From Gordonia alkaliphila (GTDB lineage: Bacteria; Actinomycetota; Actinomycetes; Mycobacteriales; Mycobacteriaceae): a DNA stretch of 64,000 nucleotides. The notes below the pieces were generated by a model that worked only from the letters and a program-made list of their open reading frames with translations, searched no databases and had not been told where the DNA came from. The DNA lies in NCBI RefSeq assembly GCF_023017165.1, contig NZ_JALKBW010000001.1:2666001-2730000 (forward strand). The letters are read 5' to 3'. Positions 8,011 through 17,134 of the stretch are shown piece after piece. The position numbers were made by a program, and so were the translations under genes. Each line of letters starts with the position of its first letter. Within the stretch, counting starts at the first letter, position 1.

Positions 8011-9513
8011 GTGACCTCGCTTCCGCTCCGTGACCAGTCCGTCGTGCAGGCCCTCGGGACCGCGCTCCGCGAGCGCGACTTCACCGCCGCCGGCATTGCC
8101 GATCTGCTCGGTGAGCAGGCGGGTGCGGCGCTGACCGTCGGCACGTGGTGGCCGGCCCTGCGCGCGACCGAGCGCGCCGACGAGGCTCGTCGCCCGTTGG
8201 CCACGCTGATCCGGCTGTTCCTGCTGGGCGGCCTGGAACCCGAGGCGCACGTGCGCGCGGCCTTCGCGCCGATCGCCCCGGCGATCCTGGTGGAACAGGG
8301 CGTCCTCGCCGCCGCCGACGGCGGCTTCCGCGCGGTCCTCGACATCCGGCCGCACGGCAGCGACGATCACGAATACCTGGTGGTCAGCGATCAGGACGCG
8401 CTCCTGAGCGCGGCCACCCTGGCGCACGACCACGTCCTCGGGATCGGGGGCGCGTCGATGTCGTTGGCGCACGCGGTGGTGCGCACCCCGGCCGCGCGCG
8501 CCCTGGACCTCGGCACCGGCTGCGTCATTCAGGCGCTGCACCTGGACTCGCACGCCGAGACCGTCGTCGCCACCGACACCAATCCGCGGGCACTGGCCCT
8601 CGCGCGGGTCACCGCGGAGCTCAACGGCATGTCCTGGGATCTGCGCGGAGGCAGCCTCTTCGAGCCGGTGGCCGGCGAGCGATTCGATCTGATCGTCGCC
8701 AACCCGCCGTTCGTGGTGGGCGCGGGCGGCCAGGATTACATCTATCGCGACTCCGGCATCGCCGGCGACGGCATCAGCCGCCGGCTGATCGAGCAGGTCG
8801 CCGACCACCTCGCGCCCGGCGGCGTGGCCCAGCTGCTCGCGAACTGGGTGGTGCACGACGTCGACGACTGGCAGGCCCGCATCGGGGAGTGGGTGCGGGC
8901 CAGCGGCCTCGACGCCTGGGTGGTGCAGCGCGAGCTGGCCGATCCGATCAGCTACATCTCGCTGTGGATCGCCGACGCGGGCGAGACCCCGGAGGCTGCC
9001 GCCGAACGCGGCGCGCTCTGGCTCGACTGGTTCGAACGTGAACAGATCGTCGGCATCGGGATGGGGCTGGTGACGCTGCGCAAGCCCGATACCGACCGCG
9101 AACCGGACGTGGTGATCGAGGAGATCACCGCGGCCGGCCAGGAAGTGACCGGCTTCGAAGTACAGGCCTGGTGGGCGCGGCGGGACTTCCTGCGCACCAC
9201 GTCCGACGACGACCTGCTGGCCGCTTCGCTCAGCACCTCGCCGGTCTTCCTCGAAGCGCAGTCGCTGCCCGGATCGGACGGTTGGCAGGAGATCTCGGCG
9301 GCGGTGACCCGCCCCGGCGGTCCCGGGGCCGTGCTGCCCGTCGACGAGGTGATGACCGCCCTGCTGGCCGGCTGCCGCGGTGAAGTGCCGCTGAGCGCGC
9401 TGATCGGACTGCTCGCGGACTTCCACGGGGTCGACGCCGACGCGCTCGCCGAGGTGACCCTGCCGGTGGTGCGCGAGGCGATCACCCGCGGCATCCTGTT
9501 CGTCGCCGGATAG
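8011..9513 (+). CDS. Class I SAM-dependent methyltransferase (DUF7059/DUF7782 type)
   Basis: A 500-residue protein with an N-terminal helical domain (1-90), a Rossmann methyltransferase core with motif I LDLGTGCVIQAL (about 165) and the NPPF motif (about 231-234), and a C-terminal wing domain. NPPF/Y is the signature of enzymes that methylate amide or exocyclic amino nitrogens, such as HemK/PrmC or DNA and RNA N-methylases; the actual substrate is unknown. The GTG at 8011 sits 8 nt after TAGGCT, a likely -10, which suggests a leaderless transcript. An in-frame ATG at 7963 lies before that -10 and is disfavoured. Confidence 0.82.
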   Translation: MTSLPLRDQSVVQALGTALRERDFTAAGIADLLGEQAGAALTVGTWWPALRATERADEARRPLATLIRLFLLGGLEPEAHVRAAFAPIAPAILVEQGVLAAADGGFRAVLDIRPHGSDDHEYLVVSDQDALLSAATLAHDHVLGIGGASMSLAHAVVRTPAARALDLGTGCVIQALHLDSHAETVVATDTNPRALALARVTAELNGMSWDLRGGSLFEPVAGERFDLIVANPPFVVGAGGQDYIYRDSGIAGDGISRRLIEQVADHLAPGGVAQLLANWVVHDVDDWQARIGEWVRASGLDAWVVQRELADPISYISLWIADAGETPEAAAERGALWLDWFEREQIVGIGMGLVTLRKPDTDREPDVVIEEITAAGQEVTGFEVQAWWARRDFLRTTSDDDLLAASLSTSPVFLEAQSLPGSDGWQEISAAVTRPGGPGAVLPVDEVMTALLAGCRGEVPLSALIGLLADFHGVDADALAEVTLPVVREAITRGILFVAG

Positions 9514-9518
9514 CCGTC

Positions 9519-9541
9519 GCGCCCGCCGGTTGGAAGGGCGC
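9519..9541. terminator. Short hairpin between convergent genes
   Basis: GCGCCC (9519-9524) and GGGCGC (9536-9541) pair around an 11-nt loop between the methyltransferase stop and the convergent PLP-enzyme stop. Confidence 0.4.
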
Positions 9542-10771
9542 TCAGGCCGGGCCCACGACGGCGTCGAGGGCCGCGGCGAGGTCGGCGCGGAGGTCGTCGA
9601 CGTCCTCCAAACCGACCGAGAAGCGCAGGTGGCCCAGCGTGCGGAAGCCCTCGGGGTAGGCGGCCACGCGCGGCCCGGAGGTGCCCACGTGGACGATGAG
9701 CGACTCGTCGTGTCCCACCGAGACCGCCGAGGTGATCACCCGGAGTTCGTCGACGAACCGGTTCTGCAGGTCGGGGCCGCCGTCGAGCGCGAAGGCCAGG
9801 ATCCCGCCGAAGCCCCGGCCGTCGAACAATCGCTGCGCCGTCGCGTGCTGCGGGTGGCTCTCGAGTCCGGGATAGGCGACGTAGGCGATCCGATCGTCGG
9901 CCTCCAGGAACCGGGCCAGCGTCAGTGCCGACTCCTGGTGGCGGGCCAGACGCAGCGGCAGCGTCACCGAACCGCGGACGATCAGCCAGGCGTTGAACGG
10001 TGACAGCACGCCGCCGACGTCGACCATGGCCTCGGCCCGGATCGGCTCGATGAGTTCGGCGCGGCCGATCACCGCGCCGCCCATGGCGTCACCGTGGCCG
10101 TTGATGTACTTGGTGAGGGAATGCACCACCAGGTCGGCGCCGGCCTCGAGCGGGCGCAGCAGCGGCGGCGGGGTGAAGGTGGAGTCGACCATCAGCAGCA
10201 CGTCGCGGCTGTGCGCCAACGCGGCGAGCGCCGGGATGTCGGCGACCTTGGTGGTGGGGTTGGCGATCACTTCGCACGCGATGAGTCGGGTGGTGGGGCG
10301 GATCGCGGCGGCGACCGCGTCGAGATCGGTGATGTCGACGAAGGTCGCCTCGATGCCGTACTTGCGCGGCAGCAGCGTGGTCCAGAGCTTGTAGGTGGCC
10401 TCGTAGGTGGTGTCGGAGACCACCACGTGATCGCCGGTGCGCAGGTGTGTGAAGAACACCGCGTGCAGCGCCGCCACCCCGGACGCCAGAGCGAGCGCAT
10501 CCTCGCCGTGTTCCATCGCGGCCAATTTCCGTTGCAGCGCAACCTGATTGACACCGGTGTTGCGCGTGTAGACCAGGTGATCGGGATCCGACCAGTCCAT
10601 GGTCGACGGGTCGTAGGGCAGCCGATAGGAGTTGGCCATGGTGATCGGCACCCGGATGGCCTCGCCCTCGCCGTGGACGTGGTTCCCGCCGTGCACGCTC
10701 AGCGTGTCGTCGGCGAGGGTGGCCGGAACGGACCGGTCCGGACGGGGCGTGTGCGGGCGCTGCGGGGACAT
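9542..10771 (-). CDS. Trans-sulfuration family PLP enzyme (cystathionine gamma-lyase / methionine gamma-lyase-like)
   Basis: A 409-residue Cys/Met-metabolism PLP-dependent enzyme. The PLP lysine is Lys221 in HSLTKYINGHGD, the pyridine-binding aspartate is Asp196 in LLMVDSTF, and YTRNTGVNQVALQRKLAAME (68-87) is the usual cofactor and subunit-contact region. The family covers gamma-synthases and beta/gamma-lyases, which cannot be separated here. The ATG at 10771 has a strong GAAGGAG. It lies 22 nt downstream of the acyltransferase gene, so the two may be co-transcribed. Confidence 0.88.
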   Translation of the reverse strand: MSPQRPHTPRPDRSVPATLADDTLSVHGGNHVHGEGEAIRVPITMANSYRLPYDPSTMDWSDPDHLVYTRNTGVNQVALQRKLAAMEHGEDALALASGVAALHAVFFTHLRTGDHVVVSDTTYEATYKLWTTLLPRKYGIEATFVDITDLDAVAAAIRPTTRLIACEVIANPTTKVADIPALAALAHSRDVLLMVDSTFTPPPLLRPLEAGADLVVHSLTKYINGHGDAMGGAVIGRAELIEPIRAEAMVDVGGVLSPFNAWLIVRGSVTLPLRLARHQESALTLARFLEADDRIAYVAYPGLESHPQHATAQRLFDGRGFGGILAFALDGGPDLQNRFVDELRVITSAVSVGHDESLIVHVGTSGPRVAAYPEGFRTLGHLRFSVGLEDVDDLRADLAAALDAVVGPA

Positions 10772-10793
10772 GGCGAACTCCTTCTCGGGTGGA

Positions 10794-11927
10794 TCAGGCC
10801 CGCACGAGAGTCGCCCCTCGCTGCGGGGTCGCGGCGGCGTCGGCCAGGATCGCCGGCAGGCGATGCAGTTTGTCCACACCCCGGTGTCGGCGGAACTCCG
10901 CCCAACCCCAGCAGGTGGCGAAGACCGCCAGGACGATCAGCGTCGACAGGCCCGCACCCCAGGGACGGGGTGCGAACAGGGTCGGGAGGGCCAGGAGGGC
11001 GACGGCCTGGATCACGTAAGCGTCCAGGCTGCGCGTCCCGACCGAGACCAGCGGCCGCAACCAGTCGCGACGCATCCACTGTAGAAGGCGGCCGAAGACG
11101 GCGTACACGCACGCCACCACCAGCCACGACGCGAGCGCGCGCAGCGGGCCCAGCTCCACCTTGCCGAGGAGCTCGGGCGCCTGCCACAGCCAGCGCTCGA
11201 TCCATAGGCCGTGCGCCAGCAGCACGCCGACCAGCACGGTCAACGCCGTCAGGCGGGGGAGCGCAGCGTCGAGACGGCGGCGCACCTGCCACTGCTCCCA
11301 CTGCCAGCCGACCACCATCGCCGGGATGAACAACACCTGCCATGCGGCCCAGTTCTGGATCGGCCCGCCGTCCGGGGCCGCATTGAGATACATCCACCAG
11401 GCCGGTGCGACCTGGCTGACCACGTACAGCGCGCCGGACGCCGCGAGCACCCAGGTCCACCGGCCGCGCATCAGCAACGGCACCACGGCGAAGGCGAACG
11501 TCATCAGCACCAGGTAGACCACCAGGATGTTGCCGCCGCCGGGCAGGAAGCGCAGCGTCAGCGCCCACCAGAGCTGCTGGAAGAACGGCGCGTCGCCGGG
11601 GAGACGCGCGACCAGGAAGTACTCCCGGCCGGATAGCAGGGTGGCCGTCGCCACCGCCGCCAGCGAGATGACGACCTGTGCGACGTAGAGGACCAGCAGG
11701 CGTTGCGCCAGCCGCTGATAGGCGAACTGCAGGCCGTGGCGCTGCGTCCATCCGCGGTACACCAGGCCCAGCACCAGGCCGGAGAGCAGCACGAAAGCGC
11801 TCATACCGTCGACCAGGGGGAAGGCGTGGGTCGGCAGGGCGATCAGCATGCCGTTGGCGAAGTGGAGGCTGATCATGCTCCAGATCGCCAGGCCGCGGGT
11901 GGCATCGATGGCCAGATCTCGACTCAT
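10794..11927 (-). CDS. OpgC-like membrane acyltransferase
   Basis: A 377-residue polytopic protein with about ten hydrophobic segments. It opens MSRDLAIDATRGLAIWSMISLHF, the N-terminal signature of the OpgC/acyltransferase-3-like group, with RGLAI at the first membrane helix and a conserved early histidine. Members transfer acyl groups (often succinyl or acetyl) to glycans at the membrane; the acceptor here is unknown. The ATG at 11927 is the natural start. Confidence 0.78.
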   Translation of the reverse strand: MSRDLAIDATRGLAIWSMISLHFANGMLIALPTHAFPLVDGMSAFVLLSGLVLGLVYRGWTQRHGLQFAYQRLAQRLLVLYVAQVVISLAAVATATLLSGREYFLVARLPGDAPFFQQLWWALTLRFLPGGGNILVVYLVLMTFAFAVVPLLMRGRWTWVLAASGALYVVSQVAPAWWMYLNAAPDGGPIQNWAAWQVLFIPAMVVGWQWEQWQVRRRLDAALPRLTALTVLVGVLLAHGLWIERWLWQAPELLGKVELGPLRALASWLVVACVYAVFGRLLQWMRRDWLRPLVSVGTRSLDAYVIQAVALLALPTLFAPRPWGAGLSTLIVLAVFATCWGWAEFRRHRGVDKLHRLPAILADAAATPQRGATLVRA

Positions 11928-11940
11928 GGTGGCCCGACGG

Positions 11941-11981
11941 TAACGGCGCGCCGCCCCGGTGACCGGGACGACGCGCCGTTA
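11941..11981 (-). terminator. Strong hairpin downstream of the acyl-CoA ligase gene
   Basis: TAACGGCGCG (11941-11950) pairs perfectly with CGCGCCGTTA (11972-11981), with an inner CCCGG/CCGGG stem. It lies 45 nt past the stop of the minus-strand ligase gene and before the acyltransferase start. Confidence 0.65.
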
Positions 11982-12025
11982 CTGGTGTGGCTCGTGTTGC
12001 AGTTGTTACTTATGTGGCCCGATGG

Positions 12026-13813
12026 CTACGAGTACAGGTTCGCGATCGCGACCTTGTAGCTGTCGTGGATCACATTGCGCTTGAGCTTCATCGTCGGCGT
12101 CAGTTCACCGGAGTCGATGGTGAAGTCGGTGGCGAGGACGTCGAACTTCTTGATCTGCTCGGCGGCGGAGACCTTGGCATTAGCCTCGGCCACCGCGGTC
12201 TCGAACTCGGCGCGCAGGTTCGGGTTCTTGGCCAGTTCCTCCATCGAGGTATCGGCGGGCAGGCCGTTGCGCTCGAGCCAGCCGGGGGCGGCCTCCGGGT
12301 CGATGGTGAGCAGCGCGCCGATGAACGGCTTCTGGTCGCCCACCACGAGGCACTGGCTGACCATCGGGTGCGCCCGGATGGTGTCCTCCAGCTGCGCGGG
12401 GGAGACGTTCTTGCCGCCGGCGGTGACGATCAGTTCCTTCTTGCGGCCGGTGATGAAGAGGTAGCCGTCTTCCAGTCGGCCGATATCGCCGGTGTGGAAC
12501 CAGCCGTCGCGGATGGCGTCGGCGGTGGCGGCCTCGTTCTGCCAGTAGCCGGTGAAGACCACCGGTCCGCGGAGCAGCACCTCGCCGTCCTCGGCGATGC
12601 CGATGGACACGCCCGGCACCGGGCGGCCCACCGAGCCGATGCGGCTGTGCTCGACGTTGTTGGCGGTGACCGCCGCGGTGGTCTCACTGAGGCCGTAGCC
12701 CTCGAAGACCGGGATGCCGACGCCGCGGAAGTAGTGGCCGAGGCGCTCACCCATCGGGGCGCCGCCGGAGACCGCCGCTTCGCACTGTCCGCCGAGGGCG
12801 GCGCGCAGCTTGCCGTAGACCAGCTTGTCGAAGAGCGTGTGCTTCAGGCGCAGCATCAGGCCGGGGCCGCCGGAGTCGAGGGAGCGGCTGTACGCGATGG
12901 CCGTGTCGGTGGCCTTGTCGAAGATGTTGCCCTTGCCTCCGTCGACGGCCTTCTGGTGCGCCGAGTTGTAGACCTTCTCGAAGACGCGCGGCACCGACAG
13001 CACGTAGTGCGGCTTGAAGACGCCGAGGTGTTCGACGAGGTTGGGCAGGTCGCTGGTGTGCCCCAGCACCACGCCGTTCTCCATGCAGCCGACCGCGATG
13101 ACGCGGGCGAAGACGTGCGCGAGGGGCAGGAAGAGCAGGGTGGACTTGCCCTCGGCGAGGCCCGGGCCCACCGAGTCGCGCACCGCTGCGGCCTCGGCGA
13201 TGAAGTTGGCGTGCGTGAGGACCACGCCCTTCGGGCGGCCGGTGGTGCCCGAGGTGTAGATCAGGGTGGCCGCGTCGCTGGACTTGGCGGCCTCCTCGCA
13301 CGCGTCGAGGATCGAGTCGGGAATGTCGGCGCCGCGCTTGTACAGCTCGGCGATGGCACCGCCGTCGATCACCAGGGTCTCGTTCAGCGCGTCCGCGGCC
13401 GCGATCACGGCCCCGTGGCGGGTCTGCTGATCGGCATCCTCGACGATCAGCAGCTTGGTGCCCGAGTCGGTGAGGATCCATTCCACCTGGTCCGGGGCGG
13501 AGGTCTCGTAGATCGCCACGGTGGTGGCGCCGGCACGCCAGATGGCGTAATCGATGAGGCTCCACTCGTAGCGGGTCGAGCTCAGCAGCGCGACCCGGTC
13601 GCCGGGGGTGACGCCCGAGGCGATCAGGCCCTTCGCCACCGCGTCGACTTCCTCGGCGAACTGCTGCGCCGTGACCGTGAGCCAGTGGCCGGAGTCGCCG
13701 AGGCGGCGAAACACCGGCATGGCCGGATTGGTGCGGCGGAGCTGCTGAATCCGCGTGATGGTGGTGACGTCGTCGCCGACGGTCAGCGTGGAGGGAGTGG
13801 TGTACTCCTGCAT
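12026..13813 (-). CDS. Long-chain fatty-acid-CoA ligase (FadD15-like)
   Basis: A 595-residue AMP-forming ligase that activates fatty acids to acyl-CoA. The P-loop signature YTSGTTGRPKG is at 186-196. Downstream come YGLSETTA, YLFITGRKKELIVTAGGKNVSP (hinge and A8 region) and a C-terminal GELTPTMKLKR catalytic-lysine region. Length and this C-terminus match the FadD15 type of Actinobacteria. The ATG at 13813 is preceded by GAGGGG at good spacing; an in-frame TTG at 13831 overlaps that ribosome site and is less likely. Confidence 0.92.
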   Translation of the reverse strand: MQEYTTPSTLTVGDDVTTITRIQQLRRTNPAMPVFRRLGDSGHWLTVTAQQFAEEVDAVAKGLIASGVTPGDRVALLSSTRYEWSLIDYAIWRAGATTVAIYETSAPDQVEWILTDSGTKLLIVEDADQQTRHGAVIAAADALNETLVIDGGAIAELYKRGADIPDSILDACEEAAKSSDAATLIYTSGTTGRPKGVVLTHANFIAEAAAVRDSVGPGLAEGKSTLLFLPLAHVFARVIAVGCMENGVVLGHTSDLPNLVEHLGVFKPHYVLSVPRVFEKVYNSAHQKAVDGGKGNIFDKATDTAIAYSRSLDSGGPGLMLRLKHTLFDKLVYGKLRAALGGQCEAAVSGGAPMGERLGHYFRGVGIPVFEGYGLSETTAAVTANNVEHSRIGSVGRPVPGVSIGIAEDGEVLLRGPVVFTGYWQNEAATADAIRDGWFHTGDIGRLEDGYLFITGRKKELIVTAGGKNVSPAQLEDTIRAHPMVSQCLVVGDQKPFIGALLTIDPEAAPGWLERNGLPADTSMEELAKNPNLRAEFETAVAEANAKVSAAEQIKKFDVLATDFTIDSGELTPTMKLKRNVIHDSYKVAIANLYS

Positions 13814-13967
13814 GGCGTGCGATCCCCTCAAAGAGATGTGATGGTGCGTGTGCAGTGCTCGGTTCGGGCGAACCTCGTGAAGGGAACCCTACCAGCGAGT
13901 CAAGTGGTGCATGTCACAGGGCATTCGGGGGGTAGAATCAGCAAACGATGACTACTTATGAGCGCGC

Positions 13968-15704
13968 ATGAGCGGCGCCGACAACACCAGTTCAGCGACC
14001 GGCTCGTTCGACGACTTCGACATCGACGAGCGGGTACGGGCGGCCCTCGACGAGGTCGGCTACGAAACGCCCTCGCCCATCCAGGCGGCCACCATCCCGC
14101 CCCTGCTGGCCGGGCGCGACGTCGTCGGCCTCGCCCAGACCGGCACCGGTAAGACCGCGGCCTTCGCCATCCCGGTCCTGTCCCGACTCGACACATCCGC
14201 GCGGAAGCCGCAGGCACTGGTGCTCGCACCGACCCGCGAGCTGGCCCTGCAGGTGTCCGAGGCCTTCGGACGCTACTCGTCGAAGATGCCCGAGGTGAAG
14301 GTCCTGCCGATCTACGGCGGCCAGAGCTACGGGATCCAGCTGTCCGGCCTGCGCCGCGGCGCGCAGGTGATCGTCGGCACCCCCGGGCGCGTGATCGATC
14401 ACCTGGACAAGGGCACGCTCGATCTGTCCGAGCTGTCGTACCTGGTGCTCGACGAGGCCGACGAGATGCTCAGCATGGGCTTCGCCGAGGACATCGAGCG
14501 GATCCTGGCCGACACCCCCGACCAGAAGCAGGTGGCGCTGTTCTCGGCCACCATGCCGCCGACCATCGGTCGCCTGGCCCGCAAGTACCTCAACGATCCG
14601 CAGGAAGTGAAGGTCAAGGCGCAGACGAGCACCGCGTCGAACATCAGCCAGCGGTATCTGCAGGTCTCGCACCAGCGCAAGCTCGACGCCCTGACCCGCG
14701 TCCTCGAGGTGGAGACGTTCGACGGCATGATCGTCTTCGTCCGCACCAAGTCGGCCACCGAAGAACTGGCCGAGAAGCTGCGCGCCCGCGGCCTGTCCGC
14801 ACAGGCGATCAACGGCGACATGGTGCAGGCGCAGCGCGAGCGCACCATCAACCAGCTCAAGGACGGCACCCTCGACATCCTGGTCGCCACCGACGTCGCC
14901 GCACGCGGCCTCGACGTGGACCGGATCTCGCACGTGGTCAACTACGACATCCCGCACGACACCGAGTCGTACGTGCACCGGATCGGCCGCACCGGCCGCG
15001 CCGGCCGTTCGGGCAACGCACTGCTGTTCGTCTCGCCCCGGGAGCGTCACCTGCTGCGCGCCATCGAACGCGCCACCCGTCAGGAACTGACCGAGATCGA
15101 CTTGCCGTCGGTGGAGGACGTCAACGCCCAGCGCGTGGTGAAGTTCGGCGAGTCGATCACCCGGAACCTGGAGTCCGACGACCTGGACATGTTCCGCGGT
15201 CTGATCGAGGCCTATGCCCGGGAGAACGACGTGGCCCTCGGTGACATCGCCGCGGCGCTGGCGCTCGAGACCCGCGACGGCGGCTTCCTGATGACGCCGG
15301 ACCCGCCCGGCGGCGACCGTCGCGATCGCGGCGACCGTCGGGAGCGTGCACCCAAGGGCGGCGGCAACTTCGCGACCTACCGCATCGCCGTGGGCCGCAA
15401 GCACAAGGTGTCGCCGGGCGCGATCGTCGGTGCCATCGCCAACGAGGGCGGCCTCACCCGCGGCGACTTCGGCAACATCAGCATCCGCGACGACTTCAGT
15501 CTGGTGGAGCTGCCGGAGGACCTCGACAACGAGACGCTGGGGATGCTCAAGCACACCCGGATCGGCAAGCACCCGATCGATATCCGCAAGGACATGGGCG
15601 CCCCGCGTCAGCGCGGCGGTAACAAGGGCGGCTACGGCAAGGGCGGCAAGAAGGACCACTGGGGCAAGCGTCCCCCGCGTGTCGCCGGCCGCGGTCGCGG
15701 CTGA
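13968..15704 (+). CDS. deaD: DEAD-box ATP-dependent RNA helicase
   Basis: A 578-residue RNA helicase unwinding structured RNA, probably in cold adaptation, ribosome assembly or mRNA decay. Motifs in order: Q motif (PSPIQ, 35-39), Walker A AQTGTGKT (56-63), PTREL (88-92), DEAD (162-165), SAT (193-195) and HRIGRTGR near 335. A DbpA-like RNA-binding domain follows (about 460-535) and then a Gly/Lys/Arg-rich tail. The ATG at 13968 lies about 30 nt after TAGAAT (13933-13938), a plausible -10. It is transcribed away from the fadD gene and is not in an operon. Confidence 0.94.
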   Translation: MSGADNTSSATGSFDDFDIDERVRAALDEVGYETPSPIQAATIPPLLAGRDVVGLAQTGTGKTAAFAIPVLSRLDTSARKPQALVLAPTRELALQVSEAFGRYSSKMPEVKVLPIYGGQSYGIQLSGLRRGAQVIVGTPGRVIDHLDKGTLDLSELSYLVLDEADEMLSMGFAEDIERILADTPDQKQVALFSATMPPTIGRLARKYLNDPQEVKVKAQTSTASNISQRYLQVSHQRKLDALTRVLEVETFDGMIVFVRTKSATEELAEKLRARGLSAQAINGDMVQAQRERTINQLKDGTLDILVATDVAARGLDVDRISHVVNYDIPHDTESYVHRIGRTGRAGRSGNALLFVSPRERHLLRAIERATRQELTEIDLPSVEDVNAQRVVKFGESITRNLESDDLDMFRGLIEAYARENDVALGDIAAALALETRDGGFLMTPDPPGGDRRDRGDRRERAPKGGGNFATYRIAVGRKHKVSPGAIVGAIANEGGLTRGDFGNISIRDDFSLVELPEDLDNETLGMLKHTRIGKHPIDIRKDMGAPRQRGGNKGGYGKGGKKDHWGKRPPRVAGRGRG

Positions 15705-15723
15705 GCGGGTCCGGACCCCTCGT

Positions 15724-15772
15724 ACACGGGCCCGGGCGGACATCGTCAATCGATGACCGCCCGGGCCCGTGT
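15724..15772. terminator. Long palindromic terminator between deaD and the sirtuin gene
   Basis: ACACGGGCCCGGGCGG (15724-15739) pairs with CCGCCCGGGCCCGTGT (15757-15772), and CATCG/CGATG extends it past one A-A mismatch to a small loop. It sits between convergent genes and should act in both directions, although it lacks a T-run. Confidence 0.7.
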
Positions 15773-15828
15773 CTGTCGTCGGCCCGAATCGCGTCGTCCG
15801 GTGTGCACGACGCCAGCGGCCTGAACCG

Positions 15829-16560
15829 TCAGGCGAACAGGAGGGGGAGTCCCTCGGCCGCGGTGGTCTTGATCCGCAGGTTCACCCGGGTGAGCTCGGA
15901 GGCCTCCGGATTCACCTCGATCACCTGGACGCCTCGCAGGGCGGCGGTCTCCGGGAGCGAGGCCGCCGGATGGACGACGCCGCTGGTGCCGACCACCACG
16001 ACGAGATCGGCGGTGTCGAAGGCGGCTTCGGCGTAGTCCCACGCGTGGATGGGCAGGGCCTCGCCGAACCAGACGACCCCCGGTCGCACCCGCCCCGGAC
16101 ACGCCGGACACGCGCTGAGCTCGGCGCGCAGGGCCGCGTCGAGGGCGGCGGGGCGGCTGCATTGATCGCAGCGGGGTGCGAAGAGGCTGCCGTGCAGGTG
16201 GCACACTTCGTCCAGGCCTGCGCGTTCGTGCAGATCGTCGACGTTCTGCGTCACCACCCGCACCGATCCGCCGGCGGCGCGGCGGTCCCGGGCGAGCGCG
16301 GCGATCGCGTGGTGTCCCGAGTTGGGTTCGGTGGCGCGCACGCCCGCGGCGCGTTCGGCGTACCAGCGCCACACCAACTCGCTGTCGTGCGCCCAGGCCT
16401 GCGGCGTCGCCAACTGGCTGACGTCGAACTGCGCCCACAAGCCGGTGCCGGCGTCGCGGAAGGTCGGCACACCGCTCTCCGCCGACATACCGGCACCGGT
16501 GAAGACGACGATGTGCTGGGCCTGCGCGATCAGGCGTCGCCCGATGTCCAGGGGGCTCAT
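15829..16560 (-). CDS. cobB: Sir2-family NAD-dependent protein deacylase
   Basis: A 243-residue sirtuin that removes acyl groups from lysines using NAD, releasing O-acyl-ADP-ribose. It shows GAGMSAESGVPTFRD (22-36), TQNVDDLHERAG (104-115), catalytic His123 in HLHGS, and a zinc site from Cys131/Cys134 and Cys151/Cys154. The bacterial class III Tyr-x-x-Arg pair, which marks desuccinylases, was not checked residue by residue, so the acyl preference is open. The start ATG overlaps the stop of the HIT gene (ATGA), so the two are translated together. Confidence 0.93.
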   Translation of the reverse strand: MSPLDIGRRLIAQAQHIVVFTGAGMSAESGVPTFRDAGTGLWAQFDVSQLATPQAWAHDSELVWRWYAERAAGVRATEPNSGHHAIAALARDRRAAGGSVRVVTQNVDDLHERAGLDEVCHLHGSLFAPRCDQCSRPAALDAALRAELSACPACPGRVRPGVVWFGEALPIHAWDYAEAAFDTADLVVVVGTSGVVHPAASLPETAALRGVQVIEVNPEASELTRVNLRIKTTAAEGLPLLFA

Positions 16561-17003
16561 CGCGCGCTCGGTTCGGCGGGACCGGCGTCGTCCAGCGCCG
16601 CACGCAGAACGGCCGCCGTCGCGGCGAGGTCACCGGCTCGGCGAGTGAGGAATCCGGTCACGAAGCGAGCCTTGTCTCCGCGATGGCGCGGGACCACGTG
16701 CAGGTGGGAGTGGAAGACGGTCTGGAAGGCCGCCGCCCCGTCGTTCAACGCCAGGTTCACGCCGTCGGCGGCCAGCGCCGAGGAGCGCATGGCGATGCCG
16801 ACGCGTTGGCCGGCCTGAAAGAGCCGCCCGCCTGTCTCCGGCGGAAGATCGACCAGGCCGTCGGCGTGTGCGCGCGGAACCAGCAGGGTGTGCCCGGGAC
16901 GCACGGGGGCGATGTCGAGGAAGCCGAGGACGTGCTCATCCTCGTAGACGAGGTGCGCGGGCGCGGTACCGGCCACGATCTGACAGAAGATGCAGTGGGT
17001 CAT
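16557..17003 (-). CDS. HIT-family nucleotide hydrolase
   Basis: A 148-residue histidine-triad protein with the active-site HSHLHVV at 98-104 and an N-terminal CIFCQIV typical of the Hint/HinT branch, which hydrolyses adenosine phosphoramidates and related nucleotides. It starts with ATG at 17003 and overlaps the sirtuin start. Pairing with a sirtuin suggests, as inference only, that it handles an adenine-nucleotide by-product. Confidence 0.9.
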   Translation of the reverse strand: MTHCIFCQIVAGTAPAHLVYEDEHVLGFLDIAPVRPGHTLLVPRAHADGLVDLPPETGGRLFQAGQRVGIAMRSSALAADGVNLALNDGAAAFQTVFHSHLHVVPRHRGDKARFVTGFLTRRAGDLAATAAVLRAALDDAGPAEPSAR

Positions 17004-17032
17004 AGTGCTTTCGGCGTGAGGTGCTTTTCGGC

Positions 17033-17054
17033 TCGGCGAGGGGCCCCTCGCCGA
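17033..17054. repeat. Perfect 22-bp palindrome upstream of the HIT gene
   Basis: TCGGCGAGGGG followed at once by its reverse complement CCCCTCGCCGA. It lies 30-51 nt before the HIT start, in the 131-nt gap to the DUF4189 gene. It could be an operator or the distal part of a double terminator; sequence alone does not decide. Confidence 0.5.
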
Positions 17055-17077
17055 ACGTGTCGCGGGCGAAACGCGGA

Positions 17078-17113
17078 CGGCACCCGGAAGAGCGCATTGC
17101 CTTCCGGGTGCCG
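17078..17113 (-). terminator. 13-bp stem terminator after the DUF4189 gene
   Basis: CGGCACCCGGAAG (17078-17090) pairs perfectly with CTTCCGGGTGCCG (17101-17113) over a 10-nt loop, 22 nt past the DUF4189 stop. Confidence 0.7.
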
Positions 17114-17134
17114 TTCGCGGGTCCGTCGGCGCGA

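Noticed and set aside
6490-9426. 978-codon minus-strand open frame joining the unknown gene to sequence opposite the methyltransferase
   Set aside because: The upstream two-thirds is antisense to a methyltransferase with intact SAM and NPPF motifs; only the part left of about 7764 is supported.
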